A stretch of 64,000 bases of DNA from Magnaporthiopsis rhizophila. Taxonomy: Eukaryota > Ascomycota > Sordariomycetes > Magnaporthales > Magnaporthaceae. Each line of letters begins with the position of its first letter. The first letter of the stretch is position 1. This document shows positions 34,301 to 44,336 of this stretch, piece after piece. Made by a program: the position numbers and the translations under genes. A model generated the notes under the pieces. That model was not told the DNA's origin, did no database searches, and was given only the letters and a program-made list of their open reading frames with translations. Where the stretch lies: the NCBI GenBank assembly GCA_003049465.1, contig PYSS01000011.1, positions 427,761 to 491,760 of the forward strand. Reading direction: 5' to 3'.

Positions 34301-35231
34301 AGACGGGATGGCTGCGTCTATGTACGTACGCGCTTCCCGGCCAGCCCAGGGGTACCCGTCATCTCCATCGCCTTGCCAGGGCTGTCATGCGGGCAAAACG
34401 TCTGCTAGCGACTTCGGGGTTTGTCACACAGCACGGCGGAGGACAGGCGCTGGTTGGTGCCTGGGAAATACCTCTCCATGCCTGCCACCCAGCTGCCGGT
34501 CACCTTTCCTGGTACCAGCCTGCGAGGTACCGAGGTATGTCCGTACGGTGTACCCAGGCCCCGCCAGCCCTTGTGAGTTACAATGCATGCTCCACTACCC
34601 CAATCCCAGCCGGGACTTGATCGTGTCGCCCCAAATTCTCCAAAAACGAACCTCCTTAGCACGGGGTCTGCTCGGTTGTTGGGGCGAGGGTACCTATATG
34701 AGCCGCTGCACCGAGATGAGAGAAGAATAAAACGAGAGGACGGGAAAGAAATAAAAGAGAAGCCCACTTTTATGACTGGATCCTGTCGCTCACAACAGGG
34801 AAGGAGGAGCCGGCCAGGAGGGAAGTGGAAGAAAAATCGGCCCCATCCATCTCGCGTCGGACGGGCCGGGGACCACCCATCCTCGTCCCCCATGCCCGCC
34901 ACAGAGCCACCTACCGTACCGTGCTAGGGAGGCTTGGACCTAGGCTGGCTTCTGGGTTGTAGTTGATGCGTCCGCCACCGCCGTTGATTTGCCCGCCCGC
35001 ATCTCTCGTTGGTGGCCTGGTGACAGATCTCGGCACCAATTGCTTATCTCGCTGGTCGCCTCGGTTTCTGCTGCCCACCAGCGCCCACACTCATGCACCG
35101 CACCACCACACCACACATCCGCCGTCGACACGCCAGACTGCCTATCAGGTACTACTGAGGGCTGATGTGCGGCGAGTACATACCCAAGGCACTGAGCTGA
35201 GTGCATACGCACGCACCCACGCACACCCACG

Positions 35232-35248
35232 CACACACACACACACAC
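35232..35248 (+). repeat. CA dinucleotide repeat
   Basis: About eight CA units, preceded by ACGCACCCACGCAC-type imperfect copies from about 35206. Confidence 0.85.
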
Positions 35249-36071
35249 TTGCCTGTGCCCTCGCACACCACGACCAGTCGTCTCGCATGGTCCTACCGCG
35301 GGCTTGCTCCCAGCACGCTAGTCTTGCTCGCCTCTCCAAGCCACCGCCGTCCACTGCCATGTTATTGCCCATCCTCTGCCCCACGAATCTTTGATGCGCC
35401 GAAGCAACTTCCGGAGCTGGCGGCCGGCGCGGTGTGAGTTGCGGCGCGCGCGCCCACGAGAGCGTGTGCGCCCATATTTCTTGCTGCTACGCGGGTTGGC
35501 TTCGTCCGCCTGCACACGCCAGCGCTTTTGCGCCCATCCGTCCCGCATCGCCGCATATTTGTTGCTGCCGCTGCGCCCCGTCTGATCTGGCCGGCCAGAC
35601 GGAGCAGGGAGGAGAAGGGGAAGGGAGGCGACGGGAGTCCCTCGGGGCACAGGAATCGGACGCCCGGCCCGGCACCGTCCGTTCAGCTCGCGCCGTTGCT
35701 CCTCCGCGGCGAACCACCGTCCGTGTTGTCCGGAGGACCGAGAAAAGAGGCTGGAATTTAGGAAGGGAGAGCTGAGCCAGCCCAGCTAAGCGGCGTGCAA
35801 GCTGACCTCGACTTTACAGTGCCACGCCCGTTGGTGCCGGCCTGCATCACCACCACCGCACAACTATCCAACCACCTTCCTATCTACCATCTTTTATAAT
35901 TTTCCTGCTTCTACTTCTCGGGGATTGTCCGAGTAACTCCACCGGACTGGTCAGTTTCGAACGAGATTGGGGCGCCACATCCCCTCGTGCAAGCCCAAGT
36001 TTCCCCAACGGAGGAACCCCGCCTCCTGGCTCGGCTGCTGCCCGTCCTCCTCGCCCCCAACCGGACCGGCT

Positions 36072-39000
36072 ATGGCAGCTACCGAGGGCCTTGGACCGCG
36101 TCTGGACCGCGACAGTTCGGCCGCGTACGATCCAGCCTTGGAGCCGGCCATCCGTGCTCTGCTCGACCAGCAACTAGAGATCCAGGCCAAGCTCGCCGCG
36201 CTGCTACCCCGCAAGTATGGCCCAAACGTCCGCCTCGAGCTGGACATGCTCCGCCACAAGCTCCGGGTGCTGCACGCCTACGCCGAAGACAACCGTGAGT
36301 CCCCGTTGTGCGTATGCACCTGCGCCCTCCGTAGCTGTTAGTCTAACCCATGGCCCCGCCAGATCTGTTGGGGAAAATACCAATCTTGTCGGAAATCGAG
36401 GAGGCACGATTCCTCCAGTACCAGTGCGAGTGCCTGGAGAGCGCTTGCATTGAACAAGGTACGTCAGCTCTGGCTCTGCGTCCTCAGACGAGCTCGTCGA
36501 CGAACGCCCATTCCCATTTCCCATTTCCCATTTCCCGCCCCTCCAGCGCGGCATCTGATCCGAAAATCATTAGGCGTGGACATCCACGATCCCAGTTTCG
36601 TTCAGGCCTTGAAGCTATGCCGAGAGGCGGAGGCACCAGAAGGCTATCCGGCATGGCTAGACAGAAACCTCTCACACTATGACCCCGTCGCCCGTGCCTG
36701 GAGGCTCCGAGACAGCATGCCAGTACCTCTGGCCCATGGTGGCCTTGGACTGGCGGCTGGGGCCCTCGCGCACTCGTTCAAGTGCAGTGACGACCGATGC
36801 CTGCACTACATCTATGGCTTCAACCACCGGGAAGATCGCGACCAGCACGCCAGGGAACACGCCCTACCACTCAAGCGGGACTCGGGCCTTTCAGTCGGCG
36901 AGGATCACGTCGTATTCTCAGGTACTGCGCCTAGCTACCGCCCGCCATATCATGGATACGCCAAGCATCCGCCCACGCTGTATCTACCACCACCTGGCCG
37001 CGCTGGCGCTGCCCACCCGGCTCCGCTCGGCCATGATGTGGGGGGCCCTCGGGCTCAGCGTGAATCCCTGAGGACGTATTCATTCGTGTCCGAGCACCCC
37101 GGTCCGTCCAGAGGCTCAGTCGACTCTGAGGTTGATCCTCTCCTGCCGCCTCTCAAGAGAAGCCGGGTCGGCCCGTCTCGGCTCGAGTCCATAGGAGAAC
37201 TGAGGTTGTTACGCGATGTGGGATCCTGTATCCGTTGCAGGGCGTTCAAGATGGCCTGTGACTCGCACGACCCTTGCTCGGCCTGCAATGACCAGTCGAG
37301 CACGGGGGGTTATGATGATGATGTCTGGAGATTCCTTGGCTGCCACCGCGGCCCGCTTGAAGGTCTGGCCGACATTATGCTTCCGGCGTCGCTGTCACCG
37401 AGGCAGATCCACACGCCCATGACGTCTCCCCTGGCACAGCGACGGAATATGAACGAGTTCCTAGAGCGGACGTATGTGGTTGCGCCGGACATCGCGCGTA
37501 TGGTCAAGGCCAACCTTGATTTTGACGATGGCTTTTGGTGGACCGAGGACCTCGCAAGTCTACCACCGGCGAACCCAAGCCTCGCCTCCTTCATGCGGGA
37601 CCCCGTCGACCGGCCGCCTCCCGTCCTGGCCGTTCTTGCTGGTAGTTGGAATATGGGTGGGACGGCGTACAACTACTGGCAACTCCTCAAGATGAGCGGG
37701 CTGATATCGGACTCGAGGGACGCCGAGGCTGCGACTTTCCCCATCTTGTACCGTGCAAAGCTGCTGCTTCGCGAGGTCCTCCTATTCGACCTGCAGCAAG
37801 CCGACCCTTCGATACACGCCGAGAGCATGGTTCCAAATCCGCCCTCGGCCTTGGATGACATGGACTCTCACGGACGCTACCGCCTCGTCTCCGCTTGCCT
37901 GACGCAGTTCCTTCAGTCGTTCGAAGACGCTGTGATGTGCAAGAGCATGCTGGACCGCAAGAGCTGGCTCGCCATCTTTTTCTCAATGTGCATCTTCAGT
38001 ATAGTGAGAACGGTCCTGGTAGACATGGCCAGCATGTTTACCAGGCAGGCGCCTGGCCTGCAGCACGGGGCCTCTACCCCAAGCGCGGATGCCGCGGCGA
38101 CCGCGGCGGCTGCTATGCACACTCTATACAAGGCTCTTGCTGGCATATACGCCGTGTCGTCCCCCTCGGTCTTGGACGAGCTGGCCACCGGGTCCGTCGA
38201 CATGCCCGAAGACGACCGCGAGCTCTTCACCACGGTCAATATGATCATTCGCCGCGACACGTGGGGCGAGCGTGGCATTCAGTCCACCAAAGACTTTCTG
38301 ATGCTCCTCGGAGGTGGGGGACAAGAAGGCGCCTTCTACCATGGGTTCGTCCGCCAAAGATCGCCAAGCCGCGCAGGCTTGATGCCGATGCCGCCTATGC
38401 CGCGCCCCGCTCCGGATCAGACCAGGCAGCTTGCCCACGCGAGGTCTTTTGGCGAGGCCTGGCCGTCAAGCGCCTCGCTGTTCTCAGACAGGGAGTCTGG
38501 GGACTTCAGGGATCATAGGGAGCCGTACTCGGCCAAGGGCGCCGCGCCAGGGAGCGGCTTTTTGACTTCACCGCGAGACCACACAGACGGTAGTCTCGCT
38601 GGTAGGAGGCATACCACGGGGGGCGGAAGCCCAACACTGTCGCGGGCTAGCGGCAGCGTCGTGGGTAGAGGGTTGACGTCCCCGATCCCGGCGTCGCGGG
38701 TCAGGTCGTCGGACCACCGGCAACCGCTGCGGAGGGTGTTTTGCGGCAAGTGCAATGAGTACCCCGAAGGCTTCAGGGGCGAGCATGAGCTGCGGAGGCA
38801 CACGGACGCCAAGCACGCGGCCATGGTCAGGAGGTGGGTGTGCACAGAGCCGCACGGCAGCAGCCCACTGAACTCGCCGCAGCCCGTCGTGCCGCTATCA
38901 AAGTGCAAGGCGTGCGTGACGCAGAAACGCTACGGCGCCTACTACAACGCCGCCGCCCATCTGCGCAGGGCCCACTTCAATCCTCACCGCGGCGGAAAGG

Positions 39001-40322
39001 CGAGCGGCGACTGGCCTACCATGACCATCCTGAAGGACTGGATGCGCGAGGTCCGCCAGTCGGTAGATGTCCAGGATCCCGTGGATTCGTCCGATGGCGA
39101 GGACGACGTCGACTACAAGCCCATCATCACCGACTTCAGCCCGTCACACGTCCGGCGCTCCCCCGTGCTGGACGTACCAAAACTCGCCCCGGCCCCGACC
39201 CCAGGCCATGCTGCGGTCCCCGCGATGCCCTTGGCTCTAACTCCGACCCCTCATCCAACACTGCATGCACCACCACCACCACCACCGCCGCCGCCGCCGC
39301 CTGCTCCGCAGCGGCCCATACCCTCGCCGGCGCTGCACATGGCGGGCCTGCAACATGCTCCGGCCCCGCTGCTGATGACGGCCTCGCTCGAGATGCCACC
39401 ACACAACGCCGCGCTGATATTCCAAACAAACAGCCCTGGACCGAGCCCAGTTTCCATGTTCAACCACCACACGATCCCAGGAAAGCTGTCCGAGGAGCCG
39501 ACGCAGCCGTCGAATAGGAACCGTTGCCCACATCCCGAGTGCGGGCGCGTGTTCAAGGACTTGGCTGCGCACATGCTTACGCACATGGAGGAGAGGCCGG
39601 AAAAGTGCCCGATCGAGTCGTGCGAATACCACACCAAGGGGTTCGCGCGCAAGTACGACAAGAACAGGCACGCGCTGACCCATTACAAGGGCACCATGGT
39701 GTGTCCCTTCTGTCCCGGCGCCGGCACGGCGTACGAAAAGGCCTTCAACCGGGCCGACGTCTTCAAACGGCATCTCACAGCAGTTCACAATGTTGAACAG
39801 ACACCGCCAAATAGCCGCAAGATGGTGCTCAGCACGGCCGCGAGGGCCGCGGTGGCCGGCGAAGGCGGAGGCGCAGGCGGTTCGGCGTGCCTGCAAACCA
39901 AGTCGGGCGCAAGGTGCTCCATCTGCCAGAGCCAGTTCCTCACGGCGCAGGAGTTCTATGAGCACCTGGACGACTGCGTGCTCAACGTCATAGTCCCGGC
40001 CACCACCCCCAAGAGCGCCGGAGGGCCCCCGAGCGCCACCACGGTCGCCAGCGCCTCGGGCGGCCCAGATGCGAGGAGAGACTCGGACTCCAACGCCAGC
40101 GCCCCCGGGTCTGCCGCCGCCGCTGGCAACAGCAACAGCAACAGCAACAGGTCGCCGCCGACTGCTGCAGGAGGGAACCCGGCAGACAACGACCGGGCTC
40201 TGAGCGTCAACGGGACGGTCGAGGCTGAGGACCAGCCCGCCGAGGTCCCTGTTGAGAAGACGGCAATTAAGCCGGGCTCCCCTCCGGCGACATCCCTCGA
40301 CAGAATGGATATCGACTCGTGA
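36072..40322 (+). CDS. C2H2 zinc-finger protein with Zn-cluster-like cysteine motif
   Basis: Join 36072-36294, 36363-36458, 36547-40322, giving about 1364 aa. The introns are 68 bp (GTGAGT, CTAAC branch) and 88 bp (GTACGT..CTCCAG); junctions read AEDNHLLGKIPIL and IEQARHLIRKSLG. A CIRCRAFKMACDSHDPCSAC motif begins at Cys334 and resembles the first five cysteines of a Zn2Cys6 cluster. The sixth candidate, Cys372, is 18 residues further on. A mid-region of helices (about 480-750) resembles a fungal regulatory domain. Two degenerate C2H2 units follow near residue 838 (CGKCNEYPEGF; CKACVTQKRYGAYYNAAAH). A poly-Pro tract is followed by three more C2H2 units near 1098-1160 (CPHPECGRVFKDLAAHMLTH, CPIESCEYHTKGFARKYDKN, CPFCPGAGTAYEKAFNRADV) and one near 1229. 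It is probably a nuclear DNA-binding regulator; targets are unknown. Additional small introns in exon 3 cannot be excluded. Confidence 0.87.
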
Positions 40323-41672
40323 TGCGTGCGTGCCTATTATCCTCAGACTCGTACTCTTATTTGACCCGCAGTCAGTTTTCGGCCTTAACAGATGGATTTC
40401 AACCGATGCGTCAAGATTCACTTCGCATTTGTGGCTTAGTACTATGCGTTTTGGCTATTTGTTTTCTTTCCATGTCTCGATATACCTTGCTTTGATTCAT
40501 TATTATTTTTTTATGTTTGGAAAGCCTTGCTTTATCTATATCCACAACTCAGCAACCAGTGCTTCCATCTCCAGTTAATATACCATGGTATATTTGTGTG
40601 TCATACCTCTCCACCTCCATGCTCCTTCTCTGTTTGGGTACGCCCTCATCTTTTACCTCATGGATCGGTATCCTGGTCTTTGGGGTGTTTTTACGGTCAT
40701 CACGTTCCATGTCCCATCAGCAACTTGGATGGTCTTAATTTCTTGTATATCAACCTATTTATACGTCTCTTCTTTTTTGCATTTTCTATTCCCCTTTACA
40801 GTCGACCGTTGAACCCTGAGGCCAAGGTGTTTGTTCCATGGATCGGTTTGATGGACGTGTTAGTGTTTTTTCTTTTTTAGGCGGCCAAGTTATCTGTGAA
40901 GCAAATAAATCGAACGGACACGGGCGTCTCTATCTTGTTTCCTCGGCATGGGATACTGTGCTAACTTGATCCTGCAACTGCCGAGTCCACTGTTCGACTA
41001 GCCAGCACTGGCCAAACTCGAGCGGAAGTTGCGGTAAAGAAAGACGGGCGGCCCGGAACCGTTCGTGACATGATCCGCGTCCAACCCGTCGCTGTACCTG
41101 GCGATCAGGGCCTGACGCTAGCCATTATTGTGCCTTCAGCCGATTGTTATGTGAAAGATTATCTCCGTGAAAGGTGGGTTTCGTCTGGATTCTACGGTCC
41201 GAGTAGTCTAATCAACCTCTATGGACACTTTGTTTTCCAGTTTTATTATTTTGGTGATTACACCCTCTGCATGTTGAAATGCAATCAAGCGCCCCACGCT
41301 TCCATTCCGAGAAAAGAGCCCACCGTTCAACTCCCCGTGGCTCGATCGTCTATCGCGTTGAGACATGTCCGAGCGAGCCGGCGATGCCCCGAAACTACCG
41401 TGAGATAGGGTTAAATATATAGATACGAAGAGGAATGAAATAAAAGTTGGAAGAGAATGAAATATATATAAAAGTATGGCTTCACGTCAACATTGCCGTG
41501 CCAGATATCCAATTCTACAAGGAATTATACCCAAAAAGAGCCTATTATTTCGAGGTGAGCAGAGCAGCCAACCTCCAATCACGCTCAACGGCACCCCCCT
41601 CCAAAATGCACACTCGCGCGCAAAAAGCGAGGGGGGAGCGGAAAAAGGGGCGAGTAGGAGGCAAATATGTCA
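40323..41672. other. Convergent 3' flanks of zinc-finger and ethanolamine kinase genes
   Basis: The 1.35 kb are markedly AT-richer than the genes, with many T-runs, AATAAA-like sites (about 40904 and 41437) and an ATATATATAAAA stretch near 41463. These fit 3' UTRs and poly(A) regions. No gene was seen. Confidence 0.55.
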
Positions 41673-43115
41673 TTATTCTTCCTGAGCCCACCGACGCTCG
41701 CGCAGCGGCATTTCCCGGCCCGCCGCCGCACGGGAGCCGTCCTGCTCGGCACGCCAGGCCCAATACTCGTTCAGACGGGTCTCGGCATACGAGGCGTAGT
41801 CGAAATCAATGTCGGATATTGTCGCCTGGATGAGGGCCCAGATGCCCCAGTAGAAGCCCGGGACGCCACGGAAGAGATCGACCTCGTCGAACAGCTGGTC
41901 TGCCGACATATTGTGGTGGTTGCGGTGGTGTCGGTCACCGTTTTCCTCACCACAACCAAAGTAGGCGTGCATGTACTCGTCGATAAACTCTCGCCGTTGC
42001 TTCCTTGTGGGCAGCACGCTGTAGTCGCAATCGAAGCCACCCCACTCGGCAAAGTGATTGGCTAGATCGAAGGCGGCGGGCGACGGGGTGGCGTATTCGT
42101 AGTCGATAAAAGTCACCGACGAAGACGCAGACGGCTTTGTCGGACGGTAGCCGTCCACGCTGGGCTCATCGGCGATGGCCCCTGGCGCCGACGCGGGGGC
42201 CGCCGAAGCGGGGCCCGGGGCGGGCAGGATGATGACATTGCCACTTAGGAGATCGCAGTGCGCAAAAACAAGGCCGTCTTTGCCAAGTCCTGGGCGCTGG
42301 CTGAGTTCTGAGACCATCCTATCCAGCTCCTTCTGCAAAGTGGCCTGGTGCTGGCGCTGCGCCGGTGTTTCGGTGGGCAGGGCGAGAATCCATTTCTGCA
42401 TGACGGTCCACACGTTTGGCGACGGCTTTCCGGTGGCAATATTGTCGATTTTGGCGCGGTGGGCGGCGGCGTCGCCGTTTGTGGTGGCTGCGGCGGCATG
42501 GCCATTGGTGGCAGGAGGATGAGAAGGAGCAGGGCGTTTGGCTAGCGACTGGGCGGCCGCCTGGCCGAGGCAGGGCACAGTGCTGTGCCACTGGGCTAGG
42601 CGGCGGGCGACGGCCCTGTAGATGTCGGGGCGGCGCAGATCTTGCGGGGAGGTGACGCGGCCGCGGATGAAGCGGTAGAGCATGCCGTTCTCGAACAGGG
42701 CGAGCAGCTCGGGAGCCAGGCGGTGGCGGGCCAGCAGCTCGTGGTTCTGGGCCTCGCGGTTGCGGTCGATCAGGAGGTCGGTGCCGTTGCCGTAGGCGCG
42801 CAGCAGGATGGCCTCGCGGTCGCGGGCGTCGTCGTCGGACTCGCCGGCTAGCGGCTCGCATGCGCGGGGACGGGCCTGGAGCAGGGTGTTTGTGATGCCG
42901 TCGGTGAAGCGGCGGAAGTCGACGTCGGAGCCCCATTGAGGCCGCAGGGCGCTGATCAGGGCGAGGGCCGAGGTATTGCTGCTCGCCGCGTCGCCGCCGC
43001 GGTACGAGAGCGGGATGTAGGGGATCTGGTGGTGTTTCTGCGGGGCGGCATCTTTGGGAAGGCCGTTGGGCGGGCGGCAGCCGTTGGTTTCGACGAGGGT
43101 GGTGGTCTTGGCCAT
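41673..43115 (-). CDS. EKI1: Ethanolamine kinase (choline/ethanolamine kinase family)
   Basis: Single exon, 480 aa. It phosphorylates ethanolamine with ATP in the cytosol, the first step of the CDP-ethanolamine (Kennedy) branch of phosphatidylethanolamine synthesis. The ATP-site region FRRFTDGITNTLLQA lies near residue 70. The catalytic Brenner-type motif FAHCDLLSGNVIILP has His286 and Asp288. The second metal-binding motif FIDYEYATPSPAAFDLANHF begins at Ile337-Asp338. The C-terminus GFYWGIWALIQATISDIDFDY matches the family. A low-complexity insert (about residues 195-225) and another Ala/Pro-rich insert (about 300-330) lie between motifs. Ethanolamine rather than choline preference is inferred from the closer resemblance of the tail and the general fungal pattern. 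Confidence 0.92.
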   Translation of the reverse strand: MAKTTTLVETNGCRPPNGLPKDAAPQKHHQIPYIPLSYRGGDAASSNTSALALISALRPQWGSDVDFRRFTDGITNTLLQARPRACEPLAGESDDDARDREAILLRAYGNGTDLLIDRNREAQNHELLARHRLAPELLALFENGMLYRFIRGRVTSPQDLRRPDIYRAVARRLAQWHSTVPCLGQAAAQSLAKRPAPSHPPATNGHAAAATTNGDAAAHRAKIDNIATGKPSPNVWTVMQKWILALPTETPAQRQHQATLQKELDRMVSELSQRPGLGKDGLVFAHCDLLSGNVIILPAPGPASAAPASAPGAIADEPSVDGYRPTKPSASSSVTFIDYEYATPSPAAFDLANHFAEWGGFDCDYSVLPTRKQRREFIDEYMHAYFGCGEENGDRHHRNHHNMSADQLFDEVDLFRGVPGFYWGIWALIQATISDIDFDYASYAETRLNEYWAWRAEQDGSRAAAGREMPLRERRWAQEE

Positions 43116-44259
43116 GGCAGGCGGGCGCGGGTTTCGTTCGCCAGGCGGATTGACTCGACAGAGGCCAGGTCAAGGGTTGGTCAAAGGGTCAGAGGGAGGA
43201 GGCGGACAGCGACGTCCTCGAACGCCACGGCCACTCTACGCAAAACGGCCAGCCAGACGGGACAAGTTGAAGAGAGGAGGCGAGCAAGGCGGGAACTTGG
43301 GTAGTAGGTGTCGGCGTCGTCCAAAAGTCAAAGGCGGGGAGGGTTTTTGGGCACTGCGAAAAAAGCAAAGAGATGGAAGTGGAAGCAGGGGTCCGTTTAT
43401 TTGCGCGTTGATCGACACGTGAAAGAAGCACCAACAAATTCGAGCAAAGCCCTCATCCCCTACCTGCTTTCCTACGTACCTTAGCGGTAGCGCCGAGGCA
43501 GGGTCCTAGCTGCGAGCGGCGGCATTGCATCAATCCATCCAGTCCAAACCCGGGAGGAAGTTAGGGGCGGTTCAAACGGTGGTGGCAGGCTTCCAAATTG
43601 ATCACGAGGCACATTTCCTTCTCTGACGACAACCAGCGCCAGCCTCTAGCTCAACGGTCGTCGCACGTCCACAGCTTTGTCCAGCCACCATGCAAATGCA
43701 ATTGAGTACTCGCAGTTTCCCCTATTCGGTCGTATTTTTCCTTTGGAACAGCCCCCAGGGCCCGTTAATAGCCATTCCCGTCTTTTTTTTTTCTGGTTAT
43801 TTTTTTTTTTTTTTTTTCTCTCTCCTTTTTCATTCTTTTTCGCATATGACAGCTGTTGAGCCCCCACGCGACAATGACGCAGCCGAGCCGAATTCCGCTA
43901 CTGGAGCCGCGCTGCCCACAGACCGTACAGGGAGCACCCCTTGGGGCTGGCCCACCCAGGCGGTGAGCTTCAGAGGCTGATGTTGGGTTGACGGTGGGGA
44001 TCTGGACCCACACCGGCCAGCGAGTGCAGCACTAGGCAGCGCCAGCCATCAACCGCCCCGCCCCTGCCATCAACGCCCATGTCGTCTTATGAGATACGCA
44101 AGCCGTCGCCCGCCGATGCCTCCCGTACCGCCAGAGGTAGCCGTCAGGTTGGGACAGCCGAAACTGTCGGTGAACAGCATAGCCCATAGGCACGGGAAAG
44201 GCATCTAGGGTCTAGGCCGGACCTGGATAGCTGGCAGCACCAACTCCTGGCCCAGGATC

Positions 44260-44292
<33 letters not shown>

Positions 44293-44336
44293 TCCGCAGC
44301 CTGGCTGGCTGTTTGTCAGATACCGCAGACCCAATT
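43116..44336. promoter_or_regulatory. Divergent promoter between EKI1 and NPR3, with C31 tract
   Basis: The 1.2 kb separate diverging genes. A T-rich block (43782-43850) and a 31-base C run (44261-44291) are its main features. Short open frames are not coding-like. Confidence 0.55.
44261..44291 (+). repeat. C31 homopolymer 45 bp upstream of NPR3
   Basis: An uninterrupted run of 31 C ends 45 bp before the NPR3 ATG (44337), probably inside the leader or at the core promoter. The complementary strand is G31. Confidence 0.9.

Larger units (their letters stand above)
30114..36071. other. 6 kb gene-poor region upstream of the zinc-finger gene
   Basis: No frame here has domain content or the strong GC3 bias of neighbours. 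Contents include the 3' flank of the methyltransferase-like gene, a GGGA repeat (30957-30980), a T31 tract (31327-31357) and a C/T-rich block (about 31800-32060) that resembles a fungal leader. A CA repeat lies at 35232-35248, and G/C-rich sequence leads into the zinc-finger gene. It could hold a distal promoter, long 5' UTR or non-coding transcript. Confidence 0.5.

Noticed and set aside
39237..40421. 394-codon minus-strand frame opposite the zinc-finger gene
   Set aside because: Low-complexity shadow of a biased plus-strand exon that encodes intact C2H2 fingers.
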